A DNA stretch of 64,000 nucleotides, from the NCBI GenBank assembly GCA_916613615.1, contig OU744725.1:58288575-58352574 (forward strand). Reading direction: 5' to 3'. The position numbers and the translations under genes were made by a program. Numbering within the stretch: the first letter of the stretch is position 1; every line of letters begins with the position of its first letter. The stretch comes from Steromphala cineraria (lineage: Eukaryota; Mollusca; Gastropoda; Trochida; Trochidae). Below the pieces are notes generated by a model. The model searched no databases. It had not been told where the DNA came from and worked only from the letters and a program-made list of their open reading frames with translations. Below, one piece after another: positions 53,201 through 63,220 of the stretch.

Positions 53201-56200
53201 TGCATTAGGTATGATAATCAGCCGTCATATATTAGTGTTGTTTTAGAGGTTATTCTTCATATAAACATCACAGGGACATTCTATAAAATGTCCGAGGGAC
53301 ATACTGTAGAACATACCTGAGACCATTTACACAATTATCCTTACTTGGCCTTGAAAGTAGATATTTCTTTTATTAAAAAAAATGGACAATTAAAATTTAG
53401 AAATTTTAACAAATTAGAAATGTGAGGGGTCTTAATCGACCCTGTTCATATTTAGGTTCATTAAAAACACTGTAAAAGTCTTCCTGTGAAAGTTTGGTTA
53501 AATCTGCATCCCCTACACTACAGATCGATCAAGCACTACTTCCTGCTAGACAAGGGAGACTTCATGGTGCAGTTCATGGACATGACGGAGGAGGAGATGA
53601 AGCAGAACATTGAGGATATCCTTTACTTCATCATTTTATACACCTTTACTTCATCATTTTATACACCTTTACTTCATCATTTTATACACCTTTACTTCAT
53701 CATTTTATACACCTTTACTTCATCATTTTATACACCTTTACTTCATCATTTTATACACCTTTACTTCATCATTTTATACACCTTTACTTCATCATTTTAA
53801 GCATCTTCACCTCATCATTTTAAGCACCTTTACTTCATCATTTTAAGCACCTTCACTTCATCATTTTATACATCTTCACTTCATGATTCACTTCATCATT
53901 ATATACATCTTTTCTTCATGATTTACCTCATCATTTTATGCATGAATTTCTTGCACTACTTCACACTATTATCCCCCGCGTATTAAATACTACTATACTG
54001 CTACAATGTGACAATAAATTCAGTTCAAATTTTGACATTTTATGAAGTTTGTGAATGATATTTGTATCTTACTTTGTTTTTGTTTGTTGAATACTGAACG
54101 ACTCAGGCATTTCATAAAAATGTATTGAATTGGAGTTTGTTTAGTATTTTCTAATTATTCACAAACATTTTACAAATTTGGTGACAGATGAGATCAATTA
54201 CAGACATAATTATTGGCATAAACTAACCTCTGGGACGAACTCCAGCCCCTTTCTCCGTTCTCTGGAACGTGTCTGCAGAAGTCTAGATAAAAAAAAGAGA
54301 AAATACTCTTAAGTCATATTTACCATTAGTGGTATGCAGCTCCTTCCTTCCTTGTGGAGTTATCTTCCCCTTCAATTACAGACATTATCTGTTGGACTAT
54401 AGGCTTGTTATCATATCAAAAAACTTCTTTTATGATATCAATAAAGTCAAATTTATCCCTTCCTGACATAATGCCTACAAGTTCATAAAATTAGGATCAG
54501 TTCACTTTACCACATTTGTGTCTATAACTTAGGACTCTCAAACATCTACCGGTAAGAAGAAAAGATTGATTTTGTCTGCCCTATTACCGATTTAATAGCA
54601 ATTCCTTAACTGTAGTACATATCATGCCTACAAGACTTGAAACTCTTTTGGAGTTGGCTCTAAGAACAAGCACAGCAAATGTTGATCCTTACAAGGACGA
54701 TCTGAGGTACGTTCTGGTTTCATCATTAGTATTAACTTTACTTGAATATGTAAACTATAAAAGTAATTCTTCCTGATCAAAAACATTATCCTGATGACAT
54801 GCAAATATGATAGAAATTATTTGTGTTATAATTGTGTTACTGACAGGAAGTGACCTTTTTCAGGGTTGACCTCTTACCCTATGACCTCATTACTCAGCTG
54901 TTCAAGATCTTGACAATAGAAACAAAAATGGAAAAAGGTAGGCAAAGTTACTTTTCTTAAAACTTTCATCCCTAAGAAACCTGTAACAAGTAAAGTCTTG
55001 AGCCTGCTTGTCGGGGTAATTGAGTAAAATTTGAATAAATTGAAATACAGATATGGTTATCACATTGACATAGACTCAAATGATCTTAAAAAATTTTTAC
55101 AAATAAATTCAAAGCAGTGAAACAAAATCAAAATTATCAAGGAAACTCTGTTTTAATAATGATCGACATTCTAGAATTTAGTAGTTTGATAAAGAAAGAT
55201 AGATTTTATAGATGATCCACTTCTTTGTTCTTCAAAATCCCAAATGATTCCCTGCAGATAATGGCTAAAATCTTGCCAAAGCAGTGTTATTCTCACTCAG
55301 TTTAGATTCAAGCAAATAAGTAAAAATCAAAGAACTTGATTGTCCATCAAATATCCTTGCCATCCTAAAGTGTTTCATTGTAGCAATGTACAGTTTCAAT
55401 GAAGTACTATATCCTATCTAGCACAGTAGTATTGTATGATATCCCATCTATGACAGACTACAAGGTAGACCCTACAGATCTTCACCTGTCTGGGCTGGAG
55501 TCCTTCTCCTTCGACTACGTGGTCAAGTGGCCGATCTCTCTCGTCCTCAACAGGAAGGTACTACTCGGCTTTATTCATTTTGTCTAGGATCGAGAATATT
55601 TACTCATAGGATCTAGGATCGAGAATATTTACTCATAGGATCTAGGATCAAAAATATTTACTCATAGGATCTAGGATTGAGAATTTTTACTCATATGATC
55701 TAGGATTGAGAATATTTACTCATAGTATCTAGGATTGAGAATATTTACTCATATGATCTAGGATTCAGAATATTTACTCATAGGATCTAGGATTGAGAAT
55801 ATTTACTCATTAGAACATCAAATTTGTTTCATCTTTTTGTGTAGATTTTTCCTGTGCAGGGTTTTACTAGTGCCAGGTTTAAGTTTGGTATGATATTTCA
55901 AAGTTTACAAAATTGCTGGTAGTTTGTCTCTGTACCTTTAGTCGTGCAAAAAATTAAGGACAAAAAATGTCTTTGGACCTAATGAAATGCTGTTATACCA
56001 ATGATCAGGGTCATGATAAAAACATTAAATATAGAATGTATATCAACATTTACTTTTATGGAAGAATTGTCCTTTACTTTTCAGTTTTCCTTATTGATTA
56101 AAACCAAAGAATGCCAAACTGTCAATAACTTGGATTCCTTTTGGTTATAGAATCTAATGTCTCGAGTATGTCACCAGTTTCTTTATCCTGTAGAGACATG

Positions 56201-59200
56201 TTGATTCTTTCCTTTCAGGCCCTGACACGATATCAGATGTTGTTCCGTCATCTCTTTTACTGTAAACATGTGGAAAGACAACTCTGCAGGTTTGTACATG
56301 GAAAATTGTTTTTGTTAATTTTGAATATTGTTTGACACCCCTGTTCATATGTGACTGGTTAGTCTCTGCACTGTTGTCTGTTTTCAAAATGTTTGTTGGC
56401 ATCCTGTTTGTTGCAATATTTCATACACAAATCCATTTATGAATATTTTGTTTTAAAGGGGCAGTAGCACGTTTTTAGGAGGAATATAAGATGATGTCAG
56501 AAAAATGAAAAATAATGGTTCCAATTGAAAGACAATACATTTAAAATAAATGGAGCAGTAACAATTCAAATATATAATGTAAAGTTTATATGCGATTCCT
56601 TTACCCTACACAAAATGAATTAAAGGTGATCACACAAAAACTTGCCGCCCATTGGTTTTAGAGGAATCTTCATATTTTGTCCTCTGACTATGGCTGATTG
56701 GTTTGTGTAATTAGATTTTTGACACAGTCAAAATAATACATTTAGCATTTACTTACAATTATCAGTGAAAAAATTGAAATATAAAATTTTCAAAAAACGT
56801 GCTACTGCCCCTTTAAGATAATAGATTTTTCATATATGAGGAAATGAATTGTAACCAATGACGAATGTTGTTCATCAATTTATCTTTATATAGACATTTC
56901 CTTTTTACCTGCATTAACACATCAGGATTAAAATTTTATAAAACTGAAATCAGTTTATTGGTTTATCTAACTTGTCATAAAACACAGAAATTTTTTCCAA
57001 ATTAACAAGGTATAACCAAGTTAATATCTCTGACACAAAAAATGCTTATTTATGTTTTATCATATGAACTTCAAATTTGAACATTAGGATTTCGACTAAA
57101 AATAACCTGTTTTTGCTTTCTCCTTTTGTTTGTCATTGTGAAGTTTGTTTGCATGTGCACGTTTTAACATCACCACATCAATGTTAACAAGGATTGGTTA
57201 ATCACGTTGCATGACATGTCTAGAATTATTTTCATTAGGATGCAAACTTTCAAAAGGTAAGTCACCTGTTTTCATACAATGATATAGTGACTAATATACT
57301 AGGGTTATACAAATTTCCAAATATTTCTGTACCTAATTTAATGTAATGATTCTTTTTTTAACTTTTTATGGTAAATAGCTATAGGTGAACCATGTTCAAC
57401 TAATTTTTAAACTTTTTATTTCTTGTCTCAGTAATATAAAACTTACATTCACTCTATTTTCAAATTGAATTTAGCATTATTTTCTCTAGACGTTGAATAA
57501 CATTTTCCTGTTTTATCAAGATAAGTGAAAAGTAAATATCAAGGTTTATGTAAATTCATAAACACATTTCCTTCTCTTCATAATATGTCTTCTATCTTAC
57601 TACTAAACCTACCGTGCTTTTGTGTTCACAATTTTCCCCCAAATCCGAATATTTATACACAACCCTACACTTTTTTCCTAATATAATGTCACATTGTTCA
57701 GCTTTATAAGCAAAGAATCAATCAAATACATTAACCTAGCTACACTTCGCTCAAACCAAAGTTAAGCCTGATCTAAGAAACTTTATATCCTCATCAAACT
57801 TCAAAAACCTTTCTAGCCCATCCCCTGAAAACTTTAACCTTTCCCAATTCTCAAAATGGTGTTTGGGTTCATTTGTTCATTAAAAACATTTGAGATTAAA
57901 GATTCCTTCATAAAAAAAGGGTTATCATAAATTATTGTGAAAGACATTGATTGCGATATGCAATTCAAGTAATGGAAATTATGTCTCCCCCCGAAGGGTC
58001 GGGAGACATTGGTTTTAGCTGAGTTCCTGTCGGCGTTGGCGTCGTCGTTCCCATTTCGTTTCCGGAGCATATCTCTAAAACTATGTGACCGATCATCACC
58101 AAACTTGTATGCTGTCTCTCCATATCATGTAGATGTGCCTTTTGGAGCTTATAAATTTCTTTAAAATTTTTTTTTTTTTTCCATGGCAACAATTTGGACT
58201 TAGTCTTTTTCAAGGGTTTCAGGATCAAATCATTTAGAATTTTGAATATTTTGTTTGCTACAATTGTGGAGTTGATAGGTTATTTATTCAAGTTGAATTA
58301 TACAGAGAACATTAATGGTGCTTTATGATAGTATTGTTTAGAGGTTTGGAGCATTTGAGGAAGGGGGAGACATCTGTTTTTACGGATAAAAACACTTTCT
58401 AGTTGTTTATTACTTAACATCTTAATCAGAACAAAAGCAATATTTGTGAAAAATGCAATTGCTTCCCCAATGCTCTGCATTTCCGTCATGCACATGTTGC
58501 TTGTAGATTCACTCATTAAATCATTCCTTAACCATAATGTACCTATGCATCTACCATGCTAGGATAATATATCCTCAATTCTTTGCAGATCCTAAACTGC
58601 ATACCAAAATGTTGTTTTTTAGTAACCTTATAAATTAGATAATACAAGATATTTTTTCTGGCCTCATCACTTATTGACTGGAAATGAAAGGTTTTCCAAA
58701 CCCATATATGTATACGTTATTTATACGGGGACGTAGCTCAGTTTGTTGAGAATTCGCTCATCACCCGAAGACCGGGGCTCAATTCCTGGTTGTGTCAAAA
58801 CAAAAGAAGTTAATAGATGGGAGTTGTTGCTGTCTTGCTTGACACTCAGCATTTTAAGGCAGAGCAACACATTAACTGGCGCTGCACTGTGGCTGCCGGG
58901 TGCTTAGGCAGAATCCCAATTTCCTCAAAGTTCTTGTAGTGAGGATAATAATCATTATCTGATATTAGTATATTGAGCAGTACTGTGATCATGAACACAG
59001 CATATATGACTGTGGCTGTCGGGGGCTTAGGCACCAGTCGAATTTAGAGCAGTACTACGATCACAGCAATATATGACTGTTTAGCCTGATTGAGATTGTA
59101 CTTATCTAAATGTCCTGTTGGTACAATGTTTCAGTGTGTGGATAGGAAGCAAGTCGGCTAAGAAGTACTCTCTCCAATCCTCCCGCTGGTATTCAGCTGG

Positions 59201-62200
59201 CTTCGCTCTAAGACAACGCATGCTCAACTTCGTGCAGAACTTTGAGTACTACATGATGTTTGAGGTCGTAGAACCAAACTGGCACATCTTTGGTCAGAAC
59301 ATGGAGACGGTAAGTACTTTTGACGAGCTTGAAGTGAATGAGCAACAGTCTAAGTAAAGGGATCCGGCTACAAGGACATTCCACATTTGTAAATATGTCA
59401 ATGAGAAGACACCACAGATGCCTGGAAGATTGTCCAAGCTATGAATTGAATAAAGGAAGTCTCTTGGAGGCAATCATGTTATTTTTAATATATAAGCTAT
59501 GAATATATATGTGAACAACAAATCGGTATTAATTCAAGGTAAATCCCTTGAAGGCAATCATGTCATTGTAGTAGCTACAAATACAATGATGTAGAAGGAT
59601 TATTGATTGTTTGTAGTTATTTTCCATGAAATCTATTCCCAATACTGATGCAGGTATCGAATGTTGATGACGTGCTGGCGTACCATACAGACTTCCTGAA
59701 CAACTGTCTGAAGGACTGTATGCTGACCAACCCAGACCTCCTGAAGATCGTGCACAAACTCATGATGGTCTGCGTCACCTTCTCCAACTTCATACAGGTC
59801 AGTCGGTTGACTCTCTCTTTGTATCATAGCCCTCTTACCTACAATGTGGAAGGGTGTTTATGGCCCTCCCTTCTTAATTACCCCTCGTTCCCAGGGGAGA
59901 AACCAGGAAACCGGCGATATGGTTAGGTTGTGGACCCTGATAGGAAGTAAAATGCTGAGGATGACTATCAGAGTCTACAAGTCAACCATACCATATCTGA
60001 GGTTGAATGGTTCTCTATGTTATCAACCGCTCAAGTCAATAATTATGTAAAATTAAATCAAAACATCCATACACACTTCTCTTTGTTATCAACCGCTCAA
60101 GTCAATAATTATGTAAAATTAAATCAAAACATCCATACAAACACGCTACGGTGCCTTGTAAAGATTCTGTCGGGAACCATATTATATAAAGGGCATTGAC
60201 ATGTACCGATGGCTTTCAGAGTTTCCCACGCTATTTTGAGATATTAAGAAGAGTAAGGCAAAATAGAGTTATTAAGCATATCTGATTCATCAGCTCCATT
60301 GTGCTGCGATGAAGTGTGCAGATAAAGGAGTGACAGAATGCAGGTTCCAGTTCAGCAAAGTATATGAGAAATTTTAACTTTGAATAGTTTTCAATTGTGT
60401 TATTAAACATTGTTGTTCAGGGGATAATACATGTGATCATTCAAAAGATCATATTTTCACATCTCTGTTTCCTGTCCCCCACAGAGACTGAACCAGAGCA
60501 CATCAGTAGAGCAGGAGGCAGACCGTCTGCTGCAGGCAACGCTGCAGGCTACCGGCCGGGAGAGGAGGGAGGACTCAGAGAAGAAGAGGGCTGCGTCTAA
60601 GGTAAGAGATTAAGATTCTGTAGCTCTAAATGATTATAGACAATGTTATGGATTTCCAAATTCGTTGTTGCAATATTTGCATTACCTTATGACTCAATGT
60701 GAACCTGTACCCAAACTTTTCCCAAGGAAATATCCTTGTGACTCCCTATTCCTTTAAAATTATGGTCCTTGGTACAATTATTTCCAAGGAATGGAGACTT
60801 ACTGGGACTTACCTTCGAATATCATGAGGTGCTTTACAAAAACTATTCCTTAAAATAAGTGGTCTTCAGCTTATATATTTCTTACAAATGAAGAATTACT
60901 CTGACATAAACCTTGACCCAATTGTCGCACCACCAGGTTGTATCAGAGCACGTGGACCACCTGGCAGGCAGTGAGAACTTTGAGAGAACTATCCACAACT
61001 TTGACTCCAACTTCTCCAAGCTGCTGGTGGACCTCCTGGACAAGATCATGGACTTCAGCAGCACCAACTATGAGCACAAGCTCTTCAACATTCTCTACAG
61101 GTACTACTTTGAAGGGTATCTTCACAGACTTTTAATTCAGATCATGATCTTCATGAGCACAAGCTCTTCAACATCTTCTACAGGTATAACTTTGAAGAGT
61201 ATCTTCACAGACTTATAATGATCTTCATGAGCACAAGCTCTTCAACATTCTCTACAGGTACGACTTTGAAGGGTATCTTCACAGACTTATAATGATCTTC
61301 ATGAGCACAAGCTCTTCAACATTCTCTACAGGTACGACTTTGAAGGGTATCTTCACAGACTTATAATGATCTTCATGAGCACAAGCTCTTCAACATTCTC
61401 TACAGGTACGACTTTGAAGGGTATCTTCACAGACTTATAATGATCTTCATGAGCACAAGCTCTTCAACATTCTCTACAGGTACGACTTTGAAGGGTATCT
61501 TCACAGACTTATAATGATCTTCATGAGCACAAGCTCTTCAACATTCTCTACAGGTACGACTTTGAAGAGTATCTTCACAGACTTATCATGATCTTCATGA
61601 GCACAAGCACTTCAATTCCTCTAGAGGCAGTCTAAGTAAACCTAACCTCCCTATTATCCGTTTCACTCCTATACTGAGTCTAGAAAGGCCTAGTAGAGGG
61701 TCGCGTCAGCCGACCTTTCTGGGACCTATGAACCTCCAACATTAAATGTGCGAAGGCAGACTATTGTGGCTTGGTAAGATGAGTTCTGATTGGTCAATTT
61801 GATACATGGGCTGACGCGATTGTACATGCAGGTGAATCCTGGCTTTTGGTACACTTCCAACACATCAGGGGCTTATAAACGTGTAGACTTGGTCAAAATA
61901 CTGTGATTGTGATTCCCATGCAGTCCCTCACCTGTAGATTGGTATCTTGTTAGGATTGGATGTAACTCATATCACTCAAGGACCTGGCTTTGGGTACTCT
62001 TCCAACACAAGGGGCTTATAAACGTGTAGACTTGGTCAAAATACTGTGATTGTGAGTCCCAGTAATTTCACCTGTAGGTTGGTATCTTGTTAGGAATAGA
62101 TGTAACTCATATTGCTCAAGGCCCTGGCTTTCAGTAAACTTCAAACACATCAGGGGCTAGGGAACGTGTAGCAGACTTGGTCAAAATACAGTGATTGTGA

Positions 62201-62515
62201 GTCCCAGTCATTCAGCTGTAGATTGGTATCCTGTTAGGTTTGGATGTAACTCATGTCGCTTGAGGATACTGTATGATGATTTGTGCACCTCGGGGAGTTA
62301 AGGTTGTAGGTTAACTTCTCTTGGTCATGATGTTAATAGCTGTTTATCATTTTCAACATACCCCCTTGTTTTTTTGGGTTGTTGAAAAAAAGAAGCAAAA
62401 GTAAGTTTTCTCCTTGTGTATTTCAGACTGGACTTCAATGGCTTTTACACAGAGAAGCTGGAAGCAAAATCTGCAGAAAGAGTTCGTCTTGACACCTCAA
62501 CTAGCTCTGGATCAA
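38220..62515 (+). CDS. TUBGCP2: Gamma-tubulin complex component 2 (GCP2)
   Basis: 29 coding exons, all in phase: 38220-38272, 38779-38860, 40791-40882, 40996-41053, 42027-42158, 43460-43559, 44206-44294, 44932-45009, 45724-45805, 46709-46786, 47324-47391, 47620-47664, 48260-48352, 48720-48781, 49773-49815, 49965-50036, 50284-50345, 51389-51501, 52278-52428, 53524-53615, 54619-54706, 54864-54937, 55457-55557, 56219-56289, 59135-59309, 59654-59797, 60485-60601, 60937-61100, 62427-62515. About 889 residues (human 902). Conserved blocks include [61 protein letters not shown] and [14 protein letters not shown]2 pairs with GCP3 in the gamma-tubulin small complex that nucleates microtubules at centrosomes. 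Introns 17 and 20 are U12-type AT-AC. The last donor (gtgagt at 62516) implies one more short exon; candidates at 62820 and 63109 are unproven. Confidence 0.97.
38984..40430 (+). mobile_element. Hairpin-capped element with six 162-bp tandem units
   Basis: The left cap TACCCCCGCTACGACGTAGT + CGGGGGTA is a near-perfect palindrome. A cgtccgtgcgtccttccgtgcgtccgtccg run follows. Units start at 39064, 39226, 39388, 39550, 39712 and 39874, each exactly 162 bp, and a diverged seventh starts at 40036. Each unit begins tcgtttccggagcata. The right end has aagcgggggtatgtgagccgcg. Imperfect direct repeats (taactctgacattattat) lie outside both ends at about 38964 and 40486. The element occupies TUBGCP2 intron 2. 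Confidence 0.85.
42972..43370. mobile_element. hAT-like MITE with 8-bp duplication
   Basis: Ends TAGGGCTG and CAGCCCTA bound 399 bp. An exact 8-bp direct repeat gttatggt flanks it at 42964-42971 and 43371-43378. The interior has many atcacgata steps. TIR start and 8-bp duplication fit the hAT superfamily. It lies in TUBGCP2 intron 5. Confidence 0.82.
44060..44187. mobile_element. Decayed copy of the 3516-3655 hairpin element
   Basis: Phrases gttcttgccc, gatactatgtg, gacacttgtacc, tatttaggcactcatg and gaacactcatataatactctctat match the family in order, but the arms no longer pair well. It ends 18 bp before the acceptor of TUBGCP2 exon 7. Confidence 0.55.
44387..44514. mobile_element. Mutator-like MITE, internally deleted copy
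   Basis: Same termini as 33712-33956 (CATCCTGTCTCAGGG ... CTGAGACAGGATG) but only 128 bp. The flanks tgatcatgg (44378-44386) and tgattatgg (44515-44523) match at eight of nine positions, again a 9-bp duplication. It lies in TUBGCP2 intron 7. Confidence 0.78.
45162..45276 (+). repeat. 21-bp minisatellite in TUBGCP2 intron 8
   Basis: About five units of ggtcaggactggttacttttt. The short plus-strand frame read through it is an artefact of the repeat. Confidence 0.85.
48811..48974 (+). mobile_element. 5'-truncated SINE with long CACCT tail
   Basis: Matches the 3' half of the SINE at 52840 (ggtttcaccgcaatgcata ... ataaaccccatat) and ends in about ten CTCAC pentamers. The tRNA-like head is missing. 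Confidence 0.75.
50346..51388 (+). other. U12-type AT-AC intron 17 of TUBGCP2
   Basis: Donor ATATCCTTT at 50346 is the U12 AT-AC consensus. Branch site CCTTGAC ends at 51380 and the acceptor is CAC at 51386-51388, branch A to last base 9 nt. Only this junction restores the conserved reading YND-A-YWEQHYT (human YNDKYWDQRYT). No GT-AG pair gives the same protein. Confidence 0.93.
50780..51290 (+). repeat. 'gcctagaaagctga' tandem repeat family in TUBGCP2 intron 17
   Basis: Starts with a palindromic segment (ggcctgtaaggccctatgggc) and a gtccgtccgtccatccgtcc run. Then come about three units of 120-150 bp, each with cttctccagaacc, gcctagaaagctgaaactttg, ctccttggctagtgagga and gccacaggggccac. It has no coding role. 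The related copy at 7020 is split by a MITE. Confidence 0.75.
51876..52163. mobile_element. Long inverted-repeat element, copy 1 (288 bp)
   Basis: Arms of about 95 bp starting GTCGGCTGCAGACAGTCTAA pair with the complement ending at 52163. The arms include aaacctagcctcaatattatccg and ggcctagtagagggtc. It lies in TUBGCP2 intron 18. No target duplication is clear. Confidence 0.75.
52840..53164 (+). mobile_element. Full-length tRNA-derived SINE with 14-bp target duplication
   Basis: The head has an A box (TAGCTCAGTGGTTAGCGCG) and B box (GGTTCGAATCC) resembling a tRNA-Arg(ACG) type, but the acceptor stem does not close, so it is not a tRNA gene. A roughly 240-bp unrelated body and a CTCAC-repeat tail follow. 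The exact direct repeat ccagggtcacatgg lies at 52826-52839 and 53165-53178. It sits in TUBGCP2 intron 19. Two older relatives are in the window. Confidence 0.92.
53616..54618 (+). other. U12-type AT-AC intron 20 of TUBGCP2
   Basis: Donor ATATCCTTT at 53616, branch site TTCCTTAAC ending at 54610 (perfect consensus), acceptor TAC at 54616-54618 with the branch A 9 nt from the end. Joining gives [18 protein letters not shown], matching human VEDITPPRLEALLELAL. An AG three bases earlier (54614-54615) would add one residue in frame. Confidence 0.95.
53620..53945 (+). repeat. 23-bp minisatellite growing out of the intron 20 donor
   Basis: The first unit, cctttacttcatcattttataca, starts inside the U12 donor at 53620 and repeats every 23 bp (53621, 53644, 53667 and on) for about 14 units, increasingly diverged to the right. 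The long plus-strand frames over it are artefacts. Confidence 0.93.
55583..55811 (+). repeat. 29-bp minisatellite next to the intron 23 donor
   Basis: About eight units of tctaggattgagaatattta + ctcatagga start 26 bp after the donor at 55558. Confidence 0.88.
56453..56816 (+). mobile_element. TTAA-type MITE, copy 6 (364 bp)
   Basis: TTAAAGGGGCAGTAGCACG and its complement at the ends, TTAA on both sides, in TUBGCP2 intron 24. Same orientation as copies 3 and 7. Confidence 0.88.
57983..58385 (+). mobile_element. Hairpin-capped GGAGCATA element
   Basis: Left cap gtctccccccgaagggtcgggagac is a palindrome. The body has tcgtttccggagcatatctc and caccaaacttgtatgctgtctc. The right end gaagggggagac repeats the cap in part. 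Same plan as 38984-40430 without the tandem array. It lies in TUBGCP2 intron 24. Confidence 0.65.
58727..59085 (+). mobile_element. Second type of tRNA-derived SINE
   Basis: The head ggggacgtagctcagtttgttgag ... gaccggggctcaattcctgg has A- and B-box spacing but a broken acceptor stem. The body contains related segments (gctgccgggtgcttaggca, gctgtcgggggcttaggca) that recur about 120 bp apart. The exon 25 acceptor lies 50 bp beyond the end. Confidence 0.6.
60011..60139 (+). repeat. 66-bp direct duplication in TUBGCP2 intron 26
   Basis: Two almost identical adjacent copies of ctctatgttatcaaccgctc through aacatccatacacac. A recent tandem duplication. Confidence 0.88.
61070..61610 (+). repeat. 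Tandem copies of TUBGCP2 exon 28 end plus splice donor
   Basis: The exon 28 end (atgagcacaagctcttcaac ... ctacag) with the following gtac..gactttgaagggtatcttcacagactt is repeated. Donor-like gta sites fall at 61101, 61184, 61258, 61332, 61406, 61480 and 61554, with a period of exactly 74 bp after the first (83 bp). The last unit is truncated. Confidence 0.92.
61627..61831. mobile_element. Long inverted-repeat element, truncated copy 2
   Basis: Matches the left arm and part of the centre of 51876-52163 (gcagtctaagtaaacctaac, ggcctagtagagggtcgcgt, ttggtaagatgagttctgat) and stops at gctgacgcgattgtacatg. The right arm is lost. It directly abuts the end of the 74-bp repeat array. Confidence 0.7.
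61836..62270 (+). repeat. About 143-bp tandem repeat, three units, in TUBGCP2 intron 28
   Basis: Units share cctggctttgggtacactt, caggggcttataaacgtgta, gacttggtcaaaatactgtg and gtagattggtatcttgttag. Divergence between units is moderate. Confidence 0.75.
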
Positions 62516-63220
62516 GTGAGTATTCTTTCTATTGTGTTTTATCTTGCTAAAATAACTTTCCATCATATTCAAATGTCAAGTAAGAAAAACCTATTATAAT
62601 TAAACTTCCAAGACACAGTCATCAAAATATTCAAAAAGTTTGGCTGTTCATCCTGTTTGATAATTTGACTAAATCTCATACAAAATAGAAACATGAATCT
62701 TATCAATATATTTTTTTGTTCTTGTAAATGTATACATAAAAGGGCTGCATAGAATGATTGAATGAAATTGTTGATTTGATTTCATCGATTTGAAAATAAA
62801 TGATTATGATTTTCTAGCTGATGAAGGGGGTTTGTTTATCGCACAAAGATGTAAAGAATATTTGGGAGTTTTAAATCATGATATTAAATAATATGATATA
62901 TAAACAGGCTATCAATGCTTTTGATGTTGCTAAATCATATTTTTATTTCTAGAATCAATAGATGACTGAATAGGCTATGGTAAATGGTTCTTTGAGTTAG
63001 TTAATAGTGTTTGAAATGCTCTCTGTTTTGATTTAAGAGTTTGATAGTTGAGTTTTTTAAATGTTTTGCTAGTTAACTAATACTGTTATTTGTTCCACTA
63101 ACTACAGCGCGTAACTATTGGTGAATCAAGAGCAAAAGTTTAAAATCAAGGTGATGATATCTTTGTTGTTCATTTGTGCATGTATCTGTGCACTTCAATG
63201 TTGTTAAGAATTCTTTCATG
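62516..63220 (+). other. Region expected to hold the last TUBGCP2 exon and 3' UTR
   Basis: After the donor at 62516 two acceptors fit. TTTCTAG at 62817 would add about 25 residues; CTACAG before 63109 in the required phase would add only a few before a stop. In another phase the latter segment reads QRVTIGESRAKV then stop, which looks protein-like but does not join the modelled exon 29. Unresolved. Confidence 0.35.

Noticed and set aside
53486..53846. Long Phe/Leu/His-rich open frames
   Set aside because: Read-through of the U12 donor into the 23-bp minisatellite; the true exon ends at 53615.
58727..58800. Possible tRNA gene
   Set aside because: Acceptor stem mismatched, B box altered to GGGCTCAATTCCT, followed by repeat body; read as a SINE.
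62516..62560. Exon 29 read through to a stop giving [12 protein letters not shown]
   Set aside because: Possible, but a consensus gtgagt donor at 62516 argues that the coding sequence is spliced onward; left open instead of annotated.
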